This document shows, in pieces, positions 36,882-44,856 of a stretch of 64,000 nt of DNA (position 1 is its first letter; each line of letters begins with the position of its first letter). The notes under the pieces were generated by a model. The model did no database searches. It saw nothing but the letters and a program-made list of their open reading frames with translations, and had not been told where the DNA came from. Origin of the DNA: Acidobacteriota bacterium (lineage in GTDB: Bacteria > Acidobacteriota > Vicinamibacteria > Marinacidobacterales > SMYC01); the NCBI GenBank assembly GCA_004356105.1, contig SMYC01000069.1:1-64000 (forward strand), in the 5' to 3' direction. The translations under genes were made by a program, and so were the position numbers.

Positions 36882-37568
36882 ATGACCAAGCCGTTCGACA
36901 GCGACGCGATAGCGAAGCTGGGCTGGCGTCAGGGCGCGATCCTTGGGTCCAAGCTGGCGGAGCTCGCCTGCAAGCACGCCCCGGACACCGTGGCCGTCGA
37001 CCGTGCGGACTGGCTCATCGTGACGAGTCACGACTGCGACATCGTCAACTTCAGCATCGACAAGGAGCCTGTGGTCGAAGTCCTGCGAGCGAGCGTCGGT
37101 GCGGGCAAGAAGGTGGACAAGCAGCAGTCGTGGGGGAGAAACCCGCGGACCCTGCAGCTCGCCGTTGACCTGAACGAAGACCCGGTCGTGCTGTCATGCA
37201 CCGTTCACGACCGATGGACCATCCCGCGAGGCCTTCTGCTGCAGGAGGCGCCGGCGGGATGCCTCCGGGACAAGGAGCGTCGCCTCATCGCCAAGCGGTA
37301 CATCCGTGCGGCGTTCCCGACAGCGTTCGACCTCCGATGGCGCACGAAGCTGAAGGACTGGCAGAAGCTCCTCAAGAAGAACAGCGAGTGGCTCCAGGAT
37401 GTGTATCTGCGGATGAGCACACTCGACGAGCTCCCCGAGGGCACGCCCTACAAGTGCCATCTCATCCTTGCGATCCCCCACGCGAAGCGCGGTGGCACCG
37501 TCTGGGCGCAGATGCGCAACCAGCTCGGGCGGGAGTTCCAGGCCTTCTGGGACCAGTTCAAGCCCCCG
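36882..37568 (+). pseudogene. conserved protein of unknown function, C-terminally truncated
   Basis: Starts at ATG 36882, 3 bp after the HTH remnant. The reading frame is coherent for about 229 residues: LGWRQGAILGSKLAELA, RADWLIVTSHDCDIVN, SWGRNPRTLQLAV, CTVHDRWTIPRGLLL, KRYIRAAFPTAFDLRWRTKL and FWDQFKP. I recall similar stand-alone proteins but no named family or activity. TSHDCD could hold metal ligands. After DQFKP the sequence changes abruptly; the remaining part of the 274-residue track ORF is antisense-like and the next frame is a reverse transcriptase lacking its N-terminus. A deletion fused the two genes. Confidence 0.5.
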
Positions 37569-37599
37569 GCATCGAATGTGCCGGCGTGGAGGTGCAGGC

Positions 37600-38125
37600 A
37601 CCCACAAGGGGAGACTCTTGTCCATACTTGGCGATGGCCTCGGCCGAGAGAACCCGCCGTGGAGAGAGGAGCTCGATTGGCTTCTGAAGCGGGTCATCCT
37701 TCATGACCCGACCGTCGGCGCCATTCGCATTGGCCGCGGCTTCGAGCGCACTCCGGAGCACAAGTCGCTCTATCATACGGGCAACCGCACCGGTCTCCCC
37801 ATCGGGAACTACACGAGCCAGTTCTTCGCGAACGTGTACCTCAACCCAGTGGATCAGTGGATCAAACGGACGCTGGGCGCTCGATTCTACTTGCGCTACC
37901 TGGACGATCTCGTTCTGCTGCACCGCGACAAGGCCACTCTAGATCTAGAAGCGTGGGAGAAACGTATCGACGCCTTTCTCCATGAGGAGCTCGAGCTTGC
38001 GTTGAACCCCGCCCGGAGAAAGCTGGCCACGGTAGCGACCGGGTGCGACTTCTTGGGTTATGTAGTGAGGCTGACCCACCGTCTCGTCCGGCGGAGGGTC
38101 GTCGCGAATTGTCGCCGAGAGCAGC
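37600..38125 (+). pseudogene. reverse transcriptase remnant of DGR type
   Basis: Within the 37468-38565 ORF, about 175 residues are RT: a thumb-side helix (LLKRVILHDPT), HKSLYHTGNRTGLPIGNYTSQ, FFANVYLNPVDQWIKRTL, the YLDD active site in LRYLDDLVLLH and CDFLGYVVRLTHRLVRRRVV. The I-G-N-Y-T-S-Q block matches the [I/V/L]GxxxSQ signature of diversity-generating retroelement RTs (group II introns and retrons have other forms). The N-terminal third, including the first catalytic Asp, is missing, so it is inactive. No Avd gene or template repeat was found nearby. Confidence 0.7.
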
Positions 38126-38196
38126 AGACTTCCATCAAACGGGCCATCTGCAAGGTAATGTACAGGAGCGAGTGGCGCGGGCGATCTGGATCCCGA

Positions 38197-38680
38197 CGCC
38201 TGACCGATAAGCTGGTGTCTTCCTGCGCCCGCGGAGTTATCTTGGAAGAGATCTCTCATCGCGACGAGATCGCTGATGTAGTGTCGGGAGAGCTGCTCTT
38301 CGATATCCGCCAGAAGCTCCTCTTGGAAGCCATCGGCGAGCGTCGTCACCGTCGATTTTGCCAGGTCCTCTCGTTCGAGCTCAGCGAGGCCCTCGACTTT
38401 GTCGTTCGTTTCTCGCCAAAACGTTCCGACCTGGGCCCGAGAAACTCCCGCAGCCTCTTTTCACACCTTTGTGAAAGTCCGAGAACTGTCGCTGTAGCCG
38501 CCCTCGGATCTCACTCACGATGTCGGAGGAGCCCGACACCGACGGGCGTTGTTGAAACTGAGTGACCTTCTGCTGGGTCAGCCCTCGCTTGACCTTGAGT
38601 GCTCTCGATTCTTGCTCCAACGCCAGAGCGAAGACCTTCGACAGCGCATCGAGGGCTCTTGCCGCCGAATGGGCCCGCAT
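38197..38680 (-). pseudogene. hypothetical helical protein, frameshifted and truncated
   Basis: From ATG 38680 the minus strand encodes ALDALSKVFALALEQESRAL, SGSSDIVSEIRGRLQRQFSDF; in the AAAA run near 38455 the frame slips, and the other frame continues with KEAAGVSRAQVGTFWRETND, LAELEREDLAKSTVTTLADG and QEELLADIEEQLSRHYISDL. Dropping one A restores one protein of at least 155 residues. I do not recognise it. It ends where the RT remnant begins on the opposite strand, so its C-terminus is lost too. Confidence 0.45.
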
Positions 38681-38716
38681 ATCTTAGCCGTCGGAGATAA
38701 TTTGTCTCGCTAAGAT
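38681..38716. promoter_or_regulatory. 36-bp inverted repeat between two minus-strand genes
   Basis: ATCTTAGC (38681-38688) and GCTAAGAT (38709-38716) are perfect complements, with an inner pair GAGA/TCTC around TAATTTG. It sits directly upstream of the 38680 ATG and overlaps the stop of the DUF5615 gene, so it could be an operator for the former or a weak terminator for the latter. Confidence 0.5.
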
Positions 38717-39093
38717 GACTCCTCCGTCTGCGCCGGGGCGGCTGGCAAGGCCCTCATGCGAATCCGGTCGTCTGTGACCACGGAGAAATGGCCAGCCCAG
38801 TCGGTTCGGCTCTGGCGCGCTTCGATCGCACGCCGATTGTCGCTGTCCGGATCGCTACCGGCGAGACGCTGCAGAACGACGCCGCCGGGCGCGGACAAGA
38901 AGAACCGAAAGACTAATTCCCCGAAGTCCTTGTCGTGCGTCAGGACTAGCCGCCGTTCTGCGCGGGCCCGAGCCAGGACCGCGTCGTTACTTTGCCCGCG
39001 CATCGATTCCCTGACGGACAGGACATCGTCACCGGCCGCGCGCAGTCCTGCGATCACCGAGGCGGAAACGTTTTCGTTAGCGATGATCCGCAT
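38710..39093 (-). CDS. DUF5615 PIN-like protein (putative toxin)
   Basis: 127 residues. RIIANENVSASVIAGLRAAG at the start, LVLTHDKDFGELVF in the middle match DUF5615, a PIN-like fold whose Asp residues (D/E-N, HDKDFGE) would bind metal; many are ribonuclease toxins paired with DUF433 antitoxins. Exactly such a partner lies 7 bp upstream, but only its C-terminal 33 residues survive. The toxin itself looks complete, so it is either inactive, harmless or controlled in another way. Confidence 0.8.
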   Translation of the reverse strand: MRIIANENVSASVIAGLRAAGDDVLSVRESMRGQSNDAVLARARAERRLVLTHDKDFGELVFRFFLSAPGGVVLQRLAGSDPDSDNRRAIEARQSRTDWAGHFSVVTDDRIRMRALPAAPAQTEESS

Positions 39094-39100
39094 TCGAGCC

Positions 39101-39202
39101 TCATGTAGGCAACAGGTAGACCCGTTCGGCCTTCAGCACCTCGCTCGCGTAGGCGAGACATGCCTGGATGTCATCCGGCGTGAGGTGTTCGTGCTCCGTG
39201 AC
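39101..39202 (-). pseudogene. DUF433 antitoxin, C-terminal fragment
   Basis: EHEHLTPDDIQACLAYASEV followed by LKAERVYLLPT is the end of a DUF433 antitoxin (usual form YPHLTPEDIRACLAYAAE). The N-terminal DNA-binding part is replaced by a fragment of an RND efflux pump in the neighbouring sequence. Spaced 7 bp before the DUF5615 gene, as in intact toxin-antitoxin pairs. Confidence 0.65.
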
Positions 39203-39225
39203 GATGGCGAGCACCAAGTTCCACT

Positions 39226-39540
39226 TCAGATGAACGTGAAGCACGCGACGACGGCGAGCCTGCGGGTCGTCGTGGCCATAATCCACGCGACCGTGGCGCC
39301 GACCCGTTTTACGAAAGCGGAAGCCCAACGGACGAGGCCCCAGAGATTCTGCGCGTTTCGGCGAGGGTCACTACCTTCGGGAGACGCCTTGGCGGTCCGC
39401 AAGATGCGAGCGGAGAGCGACGGGATGACCGTCATCGAAACGATCAACGACAATAACACCGCGCAGCTGATGGTGATGGCGATATCGCCGAAAAGTTGCC
39501 CATTTCGCGACCAAGGAAGAGCTTCTGTAAGTCCTCGCGA
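39226..39540 (-). pseudogene. RND efflux permease fragment
   Basis: In one minus-strand frame, QLFGDIAITISCAVLLSLIV followed by SMTVIPSLSARIL is the end of the first TM bundle in AcrB-type permeases, and VAWIMATTTRRLAVVACFTF fits the next segment. About 100 of more than 1000 residues remain. The upstream side has changed frame (GREMGNFS in the other phase). Confidence 0.6.
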
Positions 39541-39589
39541 GCACGCTTACGACCATCGCCGTCTTCGTCTTCATCCAAGAGGAAGTCGG

Positions 39590-39847
39590 GCCGGGCTGGG
39601 GGAACGTCAACTGGTAAATCGGGTCATTCGGGATGTTGTTCCAATCAATGAGATCCTGGATGACGTAGTTGTTCACTCGGAATGGGAGCACGGCGGAAAC
39701 TGCCTTCATGTCCACACGCTGCTCTTCGGAAAGGGTCTGAAGCTCCTGGATGTCGTCGATGTCCTTTCTCGTGTAGACCTTGAACCCTGTGCGGGTAGTC
39801 TCGTCCTCGAGGATCTCGAGATTGGTGGAAATTACCGCCACTAGCAC
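39590..39847 (-). pseudogene. lysine 2,3-aminomutase-like protein, N-terminal fragment
   Basis: From ATG 39847 the frame reads FKVYTRKDIDDIQELQTLSE, EEQRVDMKAVSAVLPFRVNN and LIDWNNIPNDPIYQLTFPQPG, the conserved N-terminal part of KamA-family radical SAM enzymes. The sequence then breaks into the RND fragment, before the CxxxCxxC cluster. So only about 86 residues are left. Confidence 0.7.
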
Positions 39848-39876
39848 CTCCCGTCATTCGCGACCGCCCCCGCTCG

Positions 39877-39898
39877 ATTTGGGTTGTTCGACCCAAAT
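39877..39898. promoter_or_regulatory. inverted repeat ATTTGGGT-N6-ACCCAAAT
   Basis: Perfect 8-bp arms with a 6-bp spacer, 30 bp upstream of the kamA-like start. It could be an operator of the former gene. Nothing else is visible between 39848 and 40079 except an AT-rich promoter-like zone near 40065-40080. Confidence 0.45.
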
Positions 39899-40079
39899 TA
39901 AGCTCGACCCACGGGCGTTGTTTATCATACGGTGTGGATCCCGGCAAAGTTGGGCCCCGCGCATTCCTGCTTTGGGGCTTGGCGAGCCTCTTTGGGAGCG
40001 AAATGCTTCGGGTGCCTACCGTGGCCGGGTGAACTCTATCAGGGTGCCTGCGCGGTTACCAACCTCTGGTATTTGCTAT

Positions 40080-40247
40080 ATGAAATTAAACATGACGGAT
40101 AGACGACGTATTGAACTAGAAGACTTGGATCCCGTTGATAAGAAGAAGCTTATAGACCGTTTTGAGGCTTTTCAAAACGGTGTTGCCGACCTCAAGAAAG
40201 CCGCGGTTGGAGAAGAGCCACTGTTCTCTTTGGAGGACGAGCCGTGA
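40080..40247 (+). CDS. 55-residue protein coupled to the amidase
   Basis: ATG 40080 (or ATG 40092) opens a short charged protein: IELEDLDPVDKKKLIDRFEA, FQNGVADLKKAAVG, ending LFSLEDEP. Its TGA overlaps the GTG of the amidase gene (GTGA). Small partners are known for amidase-family subunits (GatC with GatA, AtzG with AtzE), and the acidic end is reminiscent of those, but I see no clear homology. Base composition at the start is AT-rich, unlike the gene that follows. Confidence 0.5.
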   Translation: MKLNMTDRRRIELEDLDPVDKKKLIDRFEAFQNGVADLKKAAVGEEPLFSLEDEP

Positions 40248-41584
40248 GCGGAGCCGAGACTCTCGTTTCCGTTCGTGACCGCCTCGAGCGCCGGGAGTTG
40301 AGCTCTGAAGAGCTCGTTCGCGCCCAAATCGACCGGGCCGAGAAGATTGATGCCCTGAACGCGTTCATTACGCTTCTCCCCGAACGCGCGATCGAGGCAG
40401 CTCGCCGGTCCGATGAAGAGCGAGCCCGCGGTGAGCTTCGCGGGCCGCTTCACGGCATCCCAATCACCGTTAAGGATTTGGTTCATTCGAGAGGCGTCCG
40501 CACCACCTCGGGCTCGAAAATCTTTGCCGATCTTGTTCCCGAGGCGGACGCGCCCTGTCTTCGGTCGCTGCTCGACGCCGGCGCCGTGTTGATGGGGAAA
40601 ACCAACTTGCACGAGCTTGCCTACGGAGTTACGAACGTGAATCCCCACTATGGAGCCGCGCGGAACCCGTGGGACACCGAGCGGGTAAGCGGTGGCTCGA
40701 GCGGCGGCTCGGCGGCGTCCTTGGCCGCGGGCGTCGGATTCGGCTCGATAGGCACAGATACTGGAGGTTCGATCCGTATTCCGTCGTCACTCTGCGGCAC
40801 GGTCGGACTCAAACCTACCTACGGGCAGGTGAGTCGTGAGGGGGTCACCCCGCTTTCGTGGAGCCTCGACCACGTCGGGCCGATGGCGCGCACCGTCGAC
40901 GACGTGGCTCTACTCTACGAAGTGCTTACGGGGGTCGCTGCGAGCTCAGACGCGCCCGGGCCGCTCGCGCTCGGGATCCACGAGCGCTACTTTTTCGACA
41001 ACCTAGCCCCGGACGTCGAAGCTTCCGTGCGCACCGCCATTACGGAGCTCGAGCGCCTAGGGATGAAGCTCGTCGAAGTGGATATACCGGAGATCGAGCT
41101 CCAGACTACGTGTCGAAACACGATCGCGTTCTCAGAGGCGTCGTCCTTCCACGAAGACAACGTGCTCGCGCGTCCCGAGGATTATGGTGCGGACACTCTC
41201 GAGCTCTTGCGGCTCGGCCTTCTGATCCCTGCGACGGACTACCTTGCCGCGACGCGTGCGCGGCGCCCTATCGTGCGCGCTTTCCGGAAAGCCTTTCAGA
41301 AGATCGACATGCTCGTGACGCCAGCGACCGTCGCGGCAGCGCCGCGCATCGGCGACAAAACGCTCGATAACGGCGAAGAGCTTCGCAGCGGTCTGCTGCG
41401 TCTTGCGAGTCCCTTCAACACAACGGGCTTTCCCGCGGTGTCGCTGCCCTGTGGTTTCACGGAGGATGGTCGCCCGATCGGTCTTCAGCTTGCGGCAGCG
41501 CCGAACGATGAGAAGCGGCTTCTCGAGCTCGCGCGCGCCTACGAACAGAGTCAAGACTGGTCGCGGCGCGCGCCAGTGATATAG
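40244..41584 (+). CDS. amidase signature family enzyme (GatA-like)
   Basis: 446 residues from GTG 40244. Ser-cisSer-Lys catalytic residues are all visible: Lys in ITVKDLVHS, Ser in GGSSGGSAASLAAG and the nucleophile in GTDTGGSIRIPSSLCG, followed by GLKPTYGQVSREGVTPLSWS. Length and motifs are close to GatA, the glutaminase/amidase subunit of Asp/Glu-tRNA amidotransferase, but no gatB or normal gatC is adjacent, so another amide hydrolase is possible. Ends 19 bp before fabI. Confidence 0.85.
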   Translation: MSGAETLVSVRDRLERRELSSEELVRAQIDRAEKIDALNAFITLLPERAIEAARRSDEERARGELRGPLHGIPITVKDLVHSRGVRTTSGSKIFADLVPEADAPCLRSLLDAGAVLMGKTNLHELAYGVTNVNPHYGAARNPWDTERVSGGSSGGSAASLAAGVGFGSIGTDTGGSIRIPSSLCGTVGLKPTYGQVSREGVTPLSWSLDHVGPMARTVDDVALLYEVLTGVAASSDAPGPLALGIHERYFFDNLAPDVEASVRTAITELERLGMKLVEVDIPEIELQTTCRNTIAFSEASSFHEDNVLARPEDYGADTLELLRLGLLIPATDYLAATRARRPIVRAFRKAFQKIDMLVTPATVAAAPRIGDKTLDNGEELRSGLLRLASPFNTTGFPAVSLPCGFTEDGRPIGLQLAAAPNDEKRLLELARAYEQSQDWSRRAPVI

Positions 41585-41603
41585 TCCGCCGTCGGAGGTT
41601 TGG

Positions 41604-42383
41604 ATGTTATTGGAATCAAAGCGTGGTCTCATCGTCGGCATCGCCAACAAGCGCTCGATCGCCTGGGGCATTGCGCAGTCGGTGGCGCGCGAAGGGGCGC
41701 GTCTCGCGGTTACTTATCAAGGAGAGCGGCTCGAGTCGCGTGTGCGCAACCTCGCGGAGGAGCTCACTGACCCAGTGATCTTGCCGCTCGATGTGACCAA
41801 CGATGACGAGATGGACATGGCGGCGAAGACCATTCAAGAGCAGATGGGCGGGCTCGACTTCATGGTTCACGCGGTGGCTTTCGCGCTCCGTGAGGAGCTC
41901 GATGGCGCGTTCGTCGATACGTCTCGCGAAGGTTTCCGGATCGCTCATGATATCTCTGCTTTCTCGTTGACCGCTTTGGCCAAACGCGTCGTGCCGCTGA
42001 TGGGAGAGAGCGGCAGCATCATCACGCTGAGTTATCTGGGCGGGGAGCGCGTCGTCCCGAACTACAACGTGATGGGCGTCGCGAAGGCCGCACTCGAAAT
42101 GTCCGTGCGCTATCTAGCGGTCGACCTTGGGCCGAAGGGCATTCGCGTCAATGCGATCTCCGCAGGTCCGATCAAAACCTTGGCGTCGTCGGGAGTGCGC
42201 GGGATCTCGAAAATGCTCGCTTTCCATCGGACTCACGCGCCTCTGAGGCGCAACACTGATCAAGCGGAAGTCGGCGATACCGCAGCGTTTCTGGCCTCGG
42301 ATCTCTCTCGCGGTATCACGGGCGAAGTGATCTACGTGGATGGCGGCTACAACGTGCTCGGAACGGTCTTTCCCCCGTCATGA
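41604..42383 (+). CDS. fabI: enoyl-ACP reductase FabI
   Basis: 259 residues; NADH-dependent last step of fatty-acid elongation. The SDR fold has GIANKRSIAWGIA at the nucleotide site and LSYLGGERVVPNYNVMGVAK with the FabI Tyr-x6-Lys arrangement; PIKTLASSGVRGISKM is the substrate-loop region. These are near-identical to well-known FabI motifs. A GGAGG-like site precedes the ATG. Stop overlaps the next ATG (ATGA). Confidence 0.93.
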   Translation: MLLESKRGLIVGIANKRSIAWGIAQSVAREGARLAVTYQGERLESRVRNLAEELTDPVILPLDVTNDDEMDMAAKTIQEQMGGLDFMVHAVAFALREELDGAFVDTSREGFRIAHDISAFSLTALAKRVVPLMGESGSIITLSYLGGERVVPNYNVMGVAKAALEMSVRYLAVDLGPKGIRVNAISAGPIKTLASSGVRGISKMLAFHRTHAPLRRNTDQAEVGDTAAFLASDLSRGITGEVIYVDGGYNVLGTVFPPS

Positions 42384-43090
42384 GATTCGTCGTCACCGAC
42401 GACATCTTCGAAGCCTTTCCCGATGTGCGTATCGGCGTTCTTGTAGCGCGCGAGATAAAAACCCCGCTCGGCATCGATCTGAGCGGCGCGCTCGAGGCGG
42501 CCCAGGAGAAAGTACGAGCGTCATTCGCGGGCACGAACGTAACCGACCATCCTCGCATCCACTGTTGGCGGGAGGCCTATCGAAGCTTTGGCGCGAAGCC
42601 AAAAAAATACCTATCCTCGATCGAGAACCTGGTGCGCCGAACGCTCAAAGGAGAGCCCATCCGGCCGATCCTTCCTCTCGTCGATATCTACAACGCCGTA
42701 TCCCTCGAGCATTTGCTACCGGTGGGCGGCGAAGATCTCGACAGCATCGAAGGCGACATCCGTCTGACCCGCGCCTCGGACAGCGAGCCCCCCGTGCGCC
42801 TACTCGGCGAAGCCGATGAGCGTGCCCCGAAACCCGGCGAAGTTATCTATACCGATGACCGCGGCGCGATTTGTCGCCGGTGGAACTGGAAGGAAGCCGA
42901 CCGCACGAAGCTCACCGAGTCGACGCGGAGCGCGGTGCTCGTCCTAGAAGCACTCCCCCCAATGACGGAGACCGACCTCCGCACCGCCATGGAAGCACTC
43001 GGAGCGCTAATTCGCAAACACACCAACGCCTCGCTAGCCGAGACCGTCCTCGACCAAAGAAAGAGGTACCATGCTTTTGTTCGTGAGTGA
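42380..43090 (+). CDS. B3/B4 tRNA-editing-like domain protein
   Basis: 236 residues carrying the B3/B4 domain found in the beta subunit of phenylalanyl-tRNA synthetase, here stand-alone. RIHCWREAYRSFGAKPKKYL, ENLVRRTLKGEPIRPILPLV and YNAVSLEHLLPVGGEDLD are characteristic. Such proteins may clear mischarged tRNAs or act on other amino-acyl species. Coupled to fabI by a 4-bp overlap. Function inferred from the fold only. Confidence 0.8.
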   Translation: MRFVVTDDIFEAFPDVRIGVLVAREIKTPLGIDLSGALEAAQEKVRASFAGTNVTDHPRIHCWREAYRSFGAKPKKYLSSIENLVRRTLKGEPIRPILPLVDIYNAVSLEHLLPVGGEDLDSIEGDIRLTRASDSEPPVRLLGEADERAPKPGEVIYTDDRGAICRRWNWKEADRTKLTESTRSAVLVLEALPPMTETDLRTAMEALGALIRKHTNASLAETVLDQRKRYHAFVRE

Positions 43091-43131
43091 AACAAACGGT
43101 TGGAACCTATTCTCGGGGCGGTGGAAGAGGG

Positions 43132-44856
43132 TCAATGCCTCTTGAAAACGAGTGCTCCGTAGAGGCGAGAGAGATGGGGGTCTCCCTCTACGCAGCGTGA
43201 CTCGAAGAGGGTTCTCAGGTCCACGTCGCCGTGGGCCGGCGCGACGCTATCGAGCGGGGTGGTCTCACGCTCGATGCCGTTTGGAGTGGGCTGCTCTCGA
43301 TAAAGCCGGTGGCCCAAGATCACGCCGCGGGCTTTTACGCTCTCGACGAGACTCTCCATCTTTGCTCTCAGCACGCGCTCGCGAGTGGATGGGTCGATCT
43401 CGAGCAGGGTCGAGAGGTCCGGATAGGTCAGCCGTTTTCCCGCCAGGCCCTGCGGGCGATCGGGCCGCGACCACAAGCCGGTCTCGACGCAAATGGGCCG
43501 CGCTGTATCCACCTCGAAGAGCGAGCGGCCGTCTCCAAACGTCACGGGGCCTCCGAGCAGAGCGCGGATGGTGGCCGGCACATCGTAGAGGCGCACCTGG
43601 GCATCCGAGTGAAAGCCTTGCGGTACGCCTGGACCCCGAATCCATATCGGCGTACTCTGGCCAAGCCCGAGCCCCGGATCTTCAATCGCCTTGCCGTGGG
43701 CTCCCGTGATTAGGACCAACGTGTTCTCACCGACGCCTTCCAGGAGACGGTCCGTGGCGCGGTCGATCGCCGAGAAGGTCGCATCGAAACGCGTGGCGGA
43801 TGGCTCCTGCTCAGCGTTCGTCCCGAAATTCACGAGCCCGGCGAAAGGCCGATCCGAAGCTTCTCTCGAGCGGTGAAGCGCGTCGTCCACGACCCAGTCC
43901 GGGGCGACGAGCGAGGCGATGTTTCGCCACGACGGGAGGAGCCTGCGAATGAGACCGAGACGCAAGAGCGCAAGGCTCCATATGTGGGCGCCGAGCGTCT
44001 CGCCGCGCGCGAGCGCATCGACCGTGGTCGACGGTGTATCGAGACGCTCGAAGCCAGAAGCGAAACCAGAGAAGCTCTCCCCGGCCGCGTCCGACACAAC
44101 GAACGTGAAGTAGCCCTCGTCGCGTAGCTCGGTGAACAGCGTCGCTCCAATCTGCTGCCGGCTCTCGACCGTCGGAAACTGGTGGCGGATGTCGTGCGTT
44201 CGGGGCTCCGTTCCCGTCAGCGTCGAGACCCACGAAGGGTAAGCGCGGGCTATCGGGGTGAAAGCATTTCGGTAGAGCGCTCCGCTCGGAATCTGGGAGG
44301 CGGTGAACGGCATGACCTTTGGGTCTTCGAGCCGATCCGCGTCGAGAGACTCCGAGGCGATGATGAGAACGTTGGTGGGATCGGAAGGTTGAGCGTTCGG
44401 CGACCCGCCCATCGCGGCCCAGAAAAGGATCGCGGCGACGGTCGCGATGGCGGCTTTCTTTCGCGTGTGAGCATCGTTGCCGAAGCGCCTGAAAGCAACC
44501 ACGGCGGCGGCTCCGAGCAGCAAAGCCAAACAGGCGAAGTCGAAAATGCCTGAGAGGTTTGGACCTTCGATGAGCCACCATCTATCCGCGAAAAGCTCTG
44601 GGTGGCGCGCCGCCATGCCGAGGAGTGCGAGAACGGAAACAGCCACCGTGTAGAAGGCGGAGACCGCAAGCTGCCGACGGAGCCCGGTGTTCTTACTCAT
44701 GAGCCCGGTGCTTGCCGCTCCAAGGAGGCTGCCGGTTATGAGGTGAAGGCCCAGGAGCTCGACCTCTAGAACGAGCTCTGAGCTTTCGGTGCCCGCCCAA
44801 TCGAAGAGCCACAAAAGGCCCGTGACGCTCGCACCGACAAAGATGGAAAGCGTCAT
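43132..44856 (-). CDS. membrane-anchored sulfatase-fold protein (phosphotransferase-like)
   Basis: 574 residues from ATG 44856, overlapping the previous stop by 4 bp; the track start at 45300 is an out-of-frame extension. Four or so helices in the first 170 residues (GLLWLFDWAG, VSVLALLGMAA, ALLLGAAAVVAF, AILFWAAMGG) precede the extracytoplasmic domain: NVLIIASESLDADRL (metal site and Glu), AYPSWVSTLTGTEPRTHDIR where the nucleophile would be, and ITGAHGKAIEDPGLGLGQS near the second metal site. This resembles LtaS/OpgB/EptA-type transferases rather than classic sulfatases. Probably modifies an envelope polymer. Confidence 0.72.
   Translation of the reverse strand: MTLSIFVGASVTGLLWLFDWAGTESSELVLEVELLGLHLITGSLLGAASTGLMSKNTGLRRQLAVSAFYTVAVSVLALLGMAARHPELFADRWWLIEGPNLSGIFDFACLALLLGAAAVVAFRRFGNDAHTRKKAAIATVAAILFWAAMGGSPNAQPSDPTNVLIIASESLDADRLEDPKVMPFTASQIPSGALYRNAFTPIARAYPSWVSTLTGTEPRTHDIRHQFPTVESRQQIGATLFTELRDEGYFTFVVSDAAGESFSGFASGFERLDTPSTTVDALARGETLGAHIWSLALLRLGLIRRLLPSWRNIASLVAPDWVVDDALHRSREASDRPFAGLVNFGTNAEQEPSATRFDATFSAIDRATDRLLEGVGENTLVLITGAHGKAIEDPGLGLGQSTPIWIRGPGVPQGFHSDAQVRLYDVPATIRALLGGPVTFGDGRSLFEVDTARPICVETGLWSRPDRPQGLAGKRLTYPDLSTLLEIDPSTRERVLRAKMESLVESVKARGVILGHRLYREQPTPNGIERETTPLDSVAPAHGDVDLRTLFESRCVEGDPHLSRLYGALVFKRH

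Noticed and set aside
35800-38700. Template repeat for a DGR
   Set aside because: I compared by eye the end of the DUF1566 gene with the rest of the island and found no near-repeat with A-specific changes.
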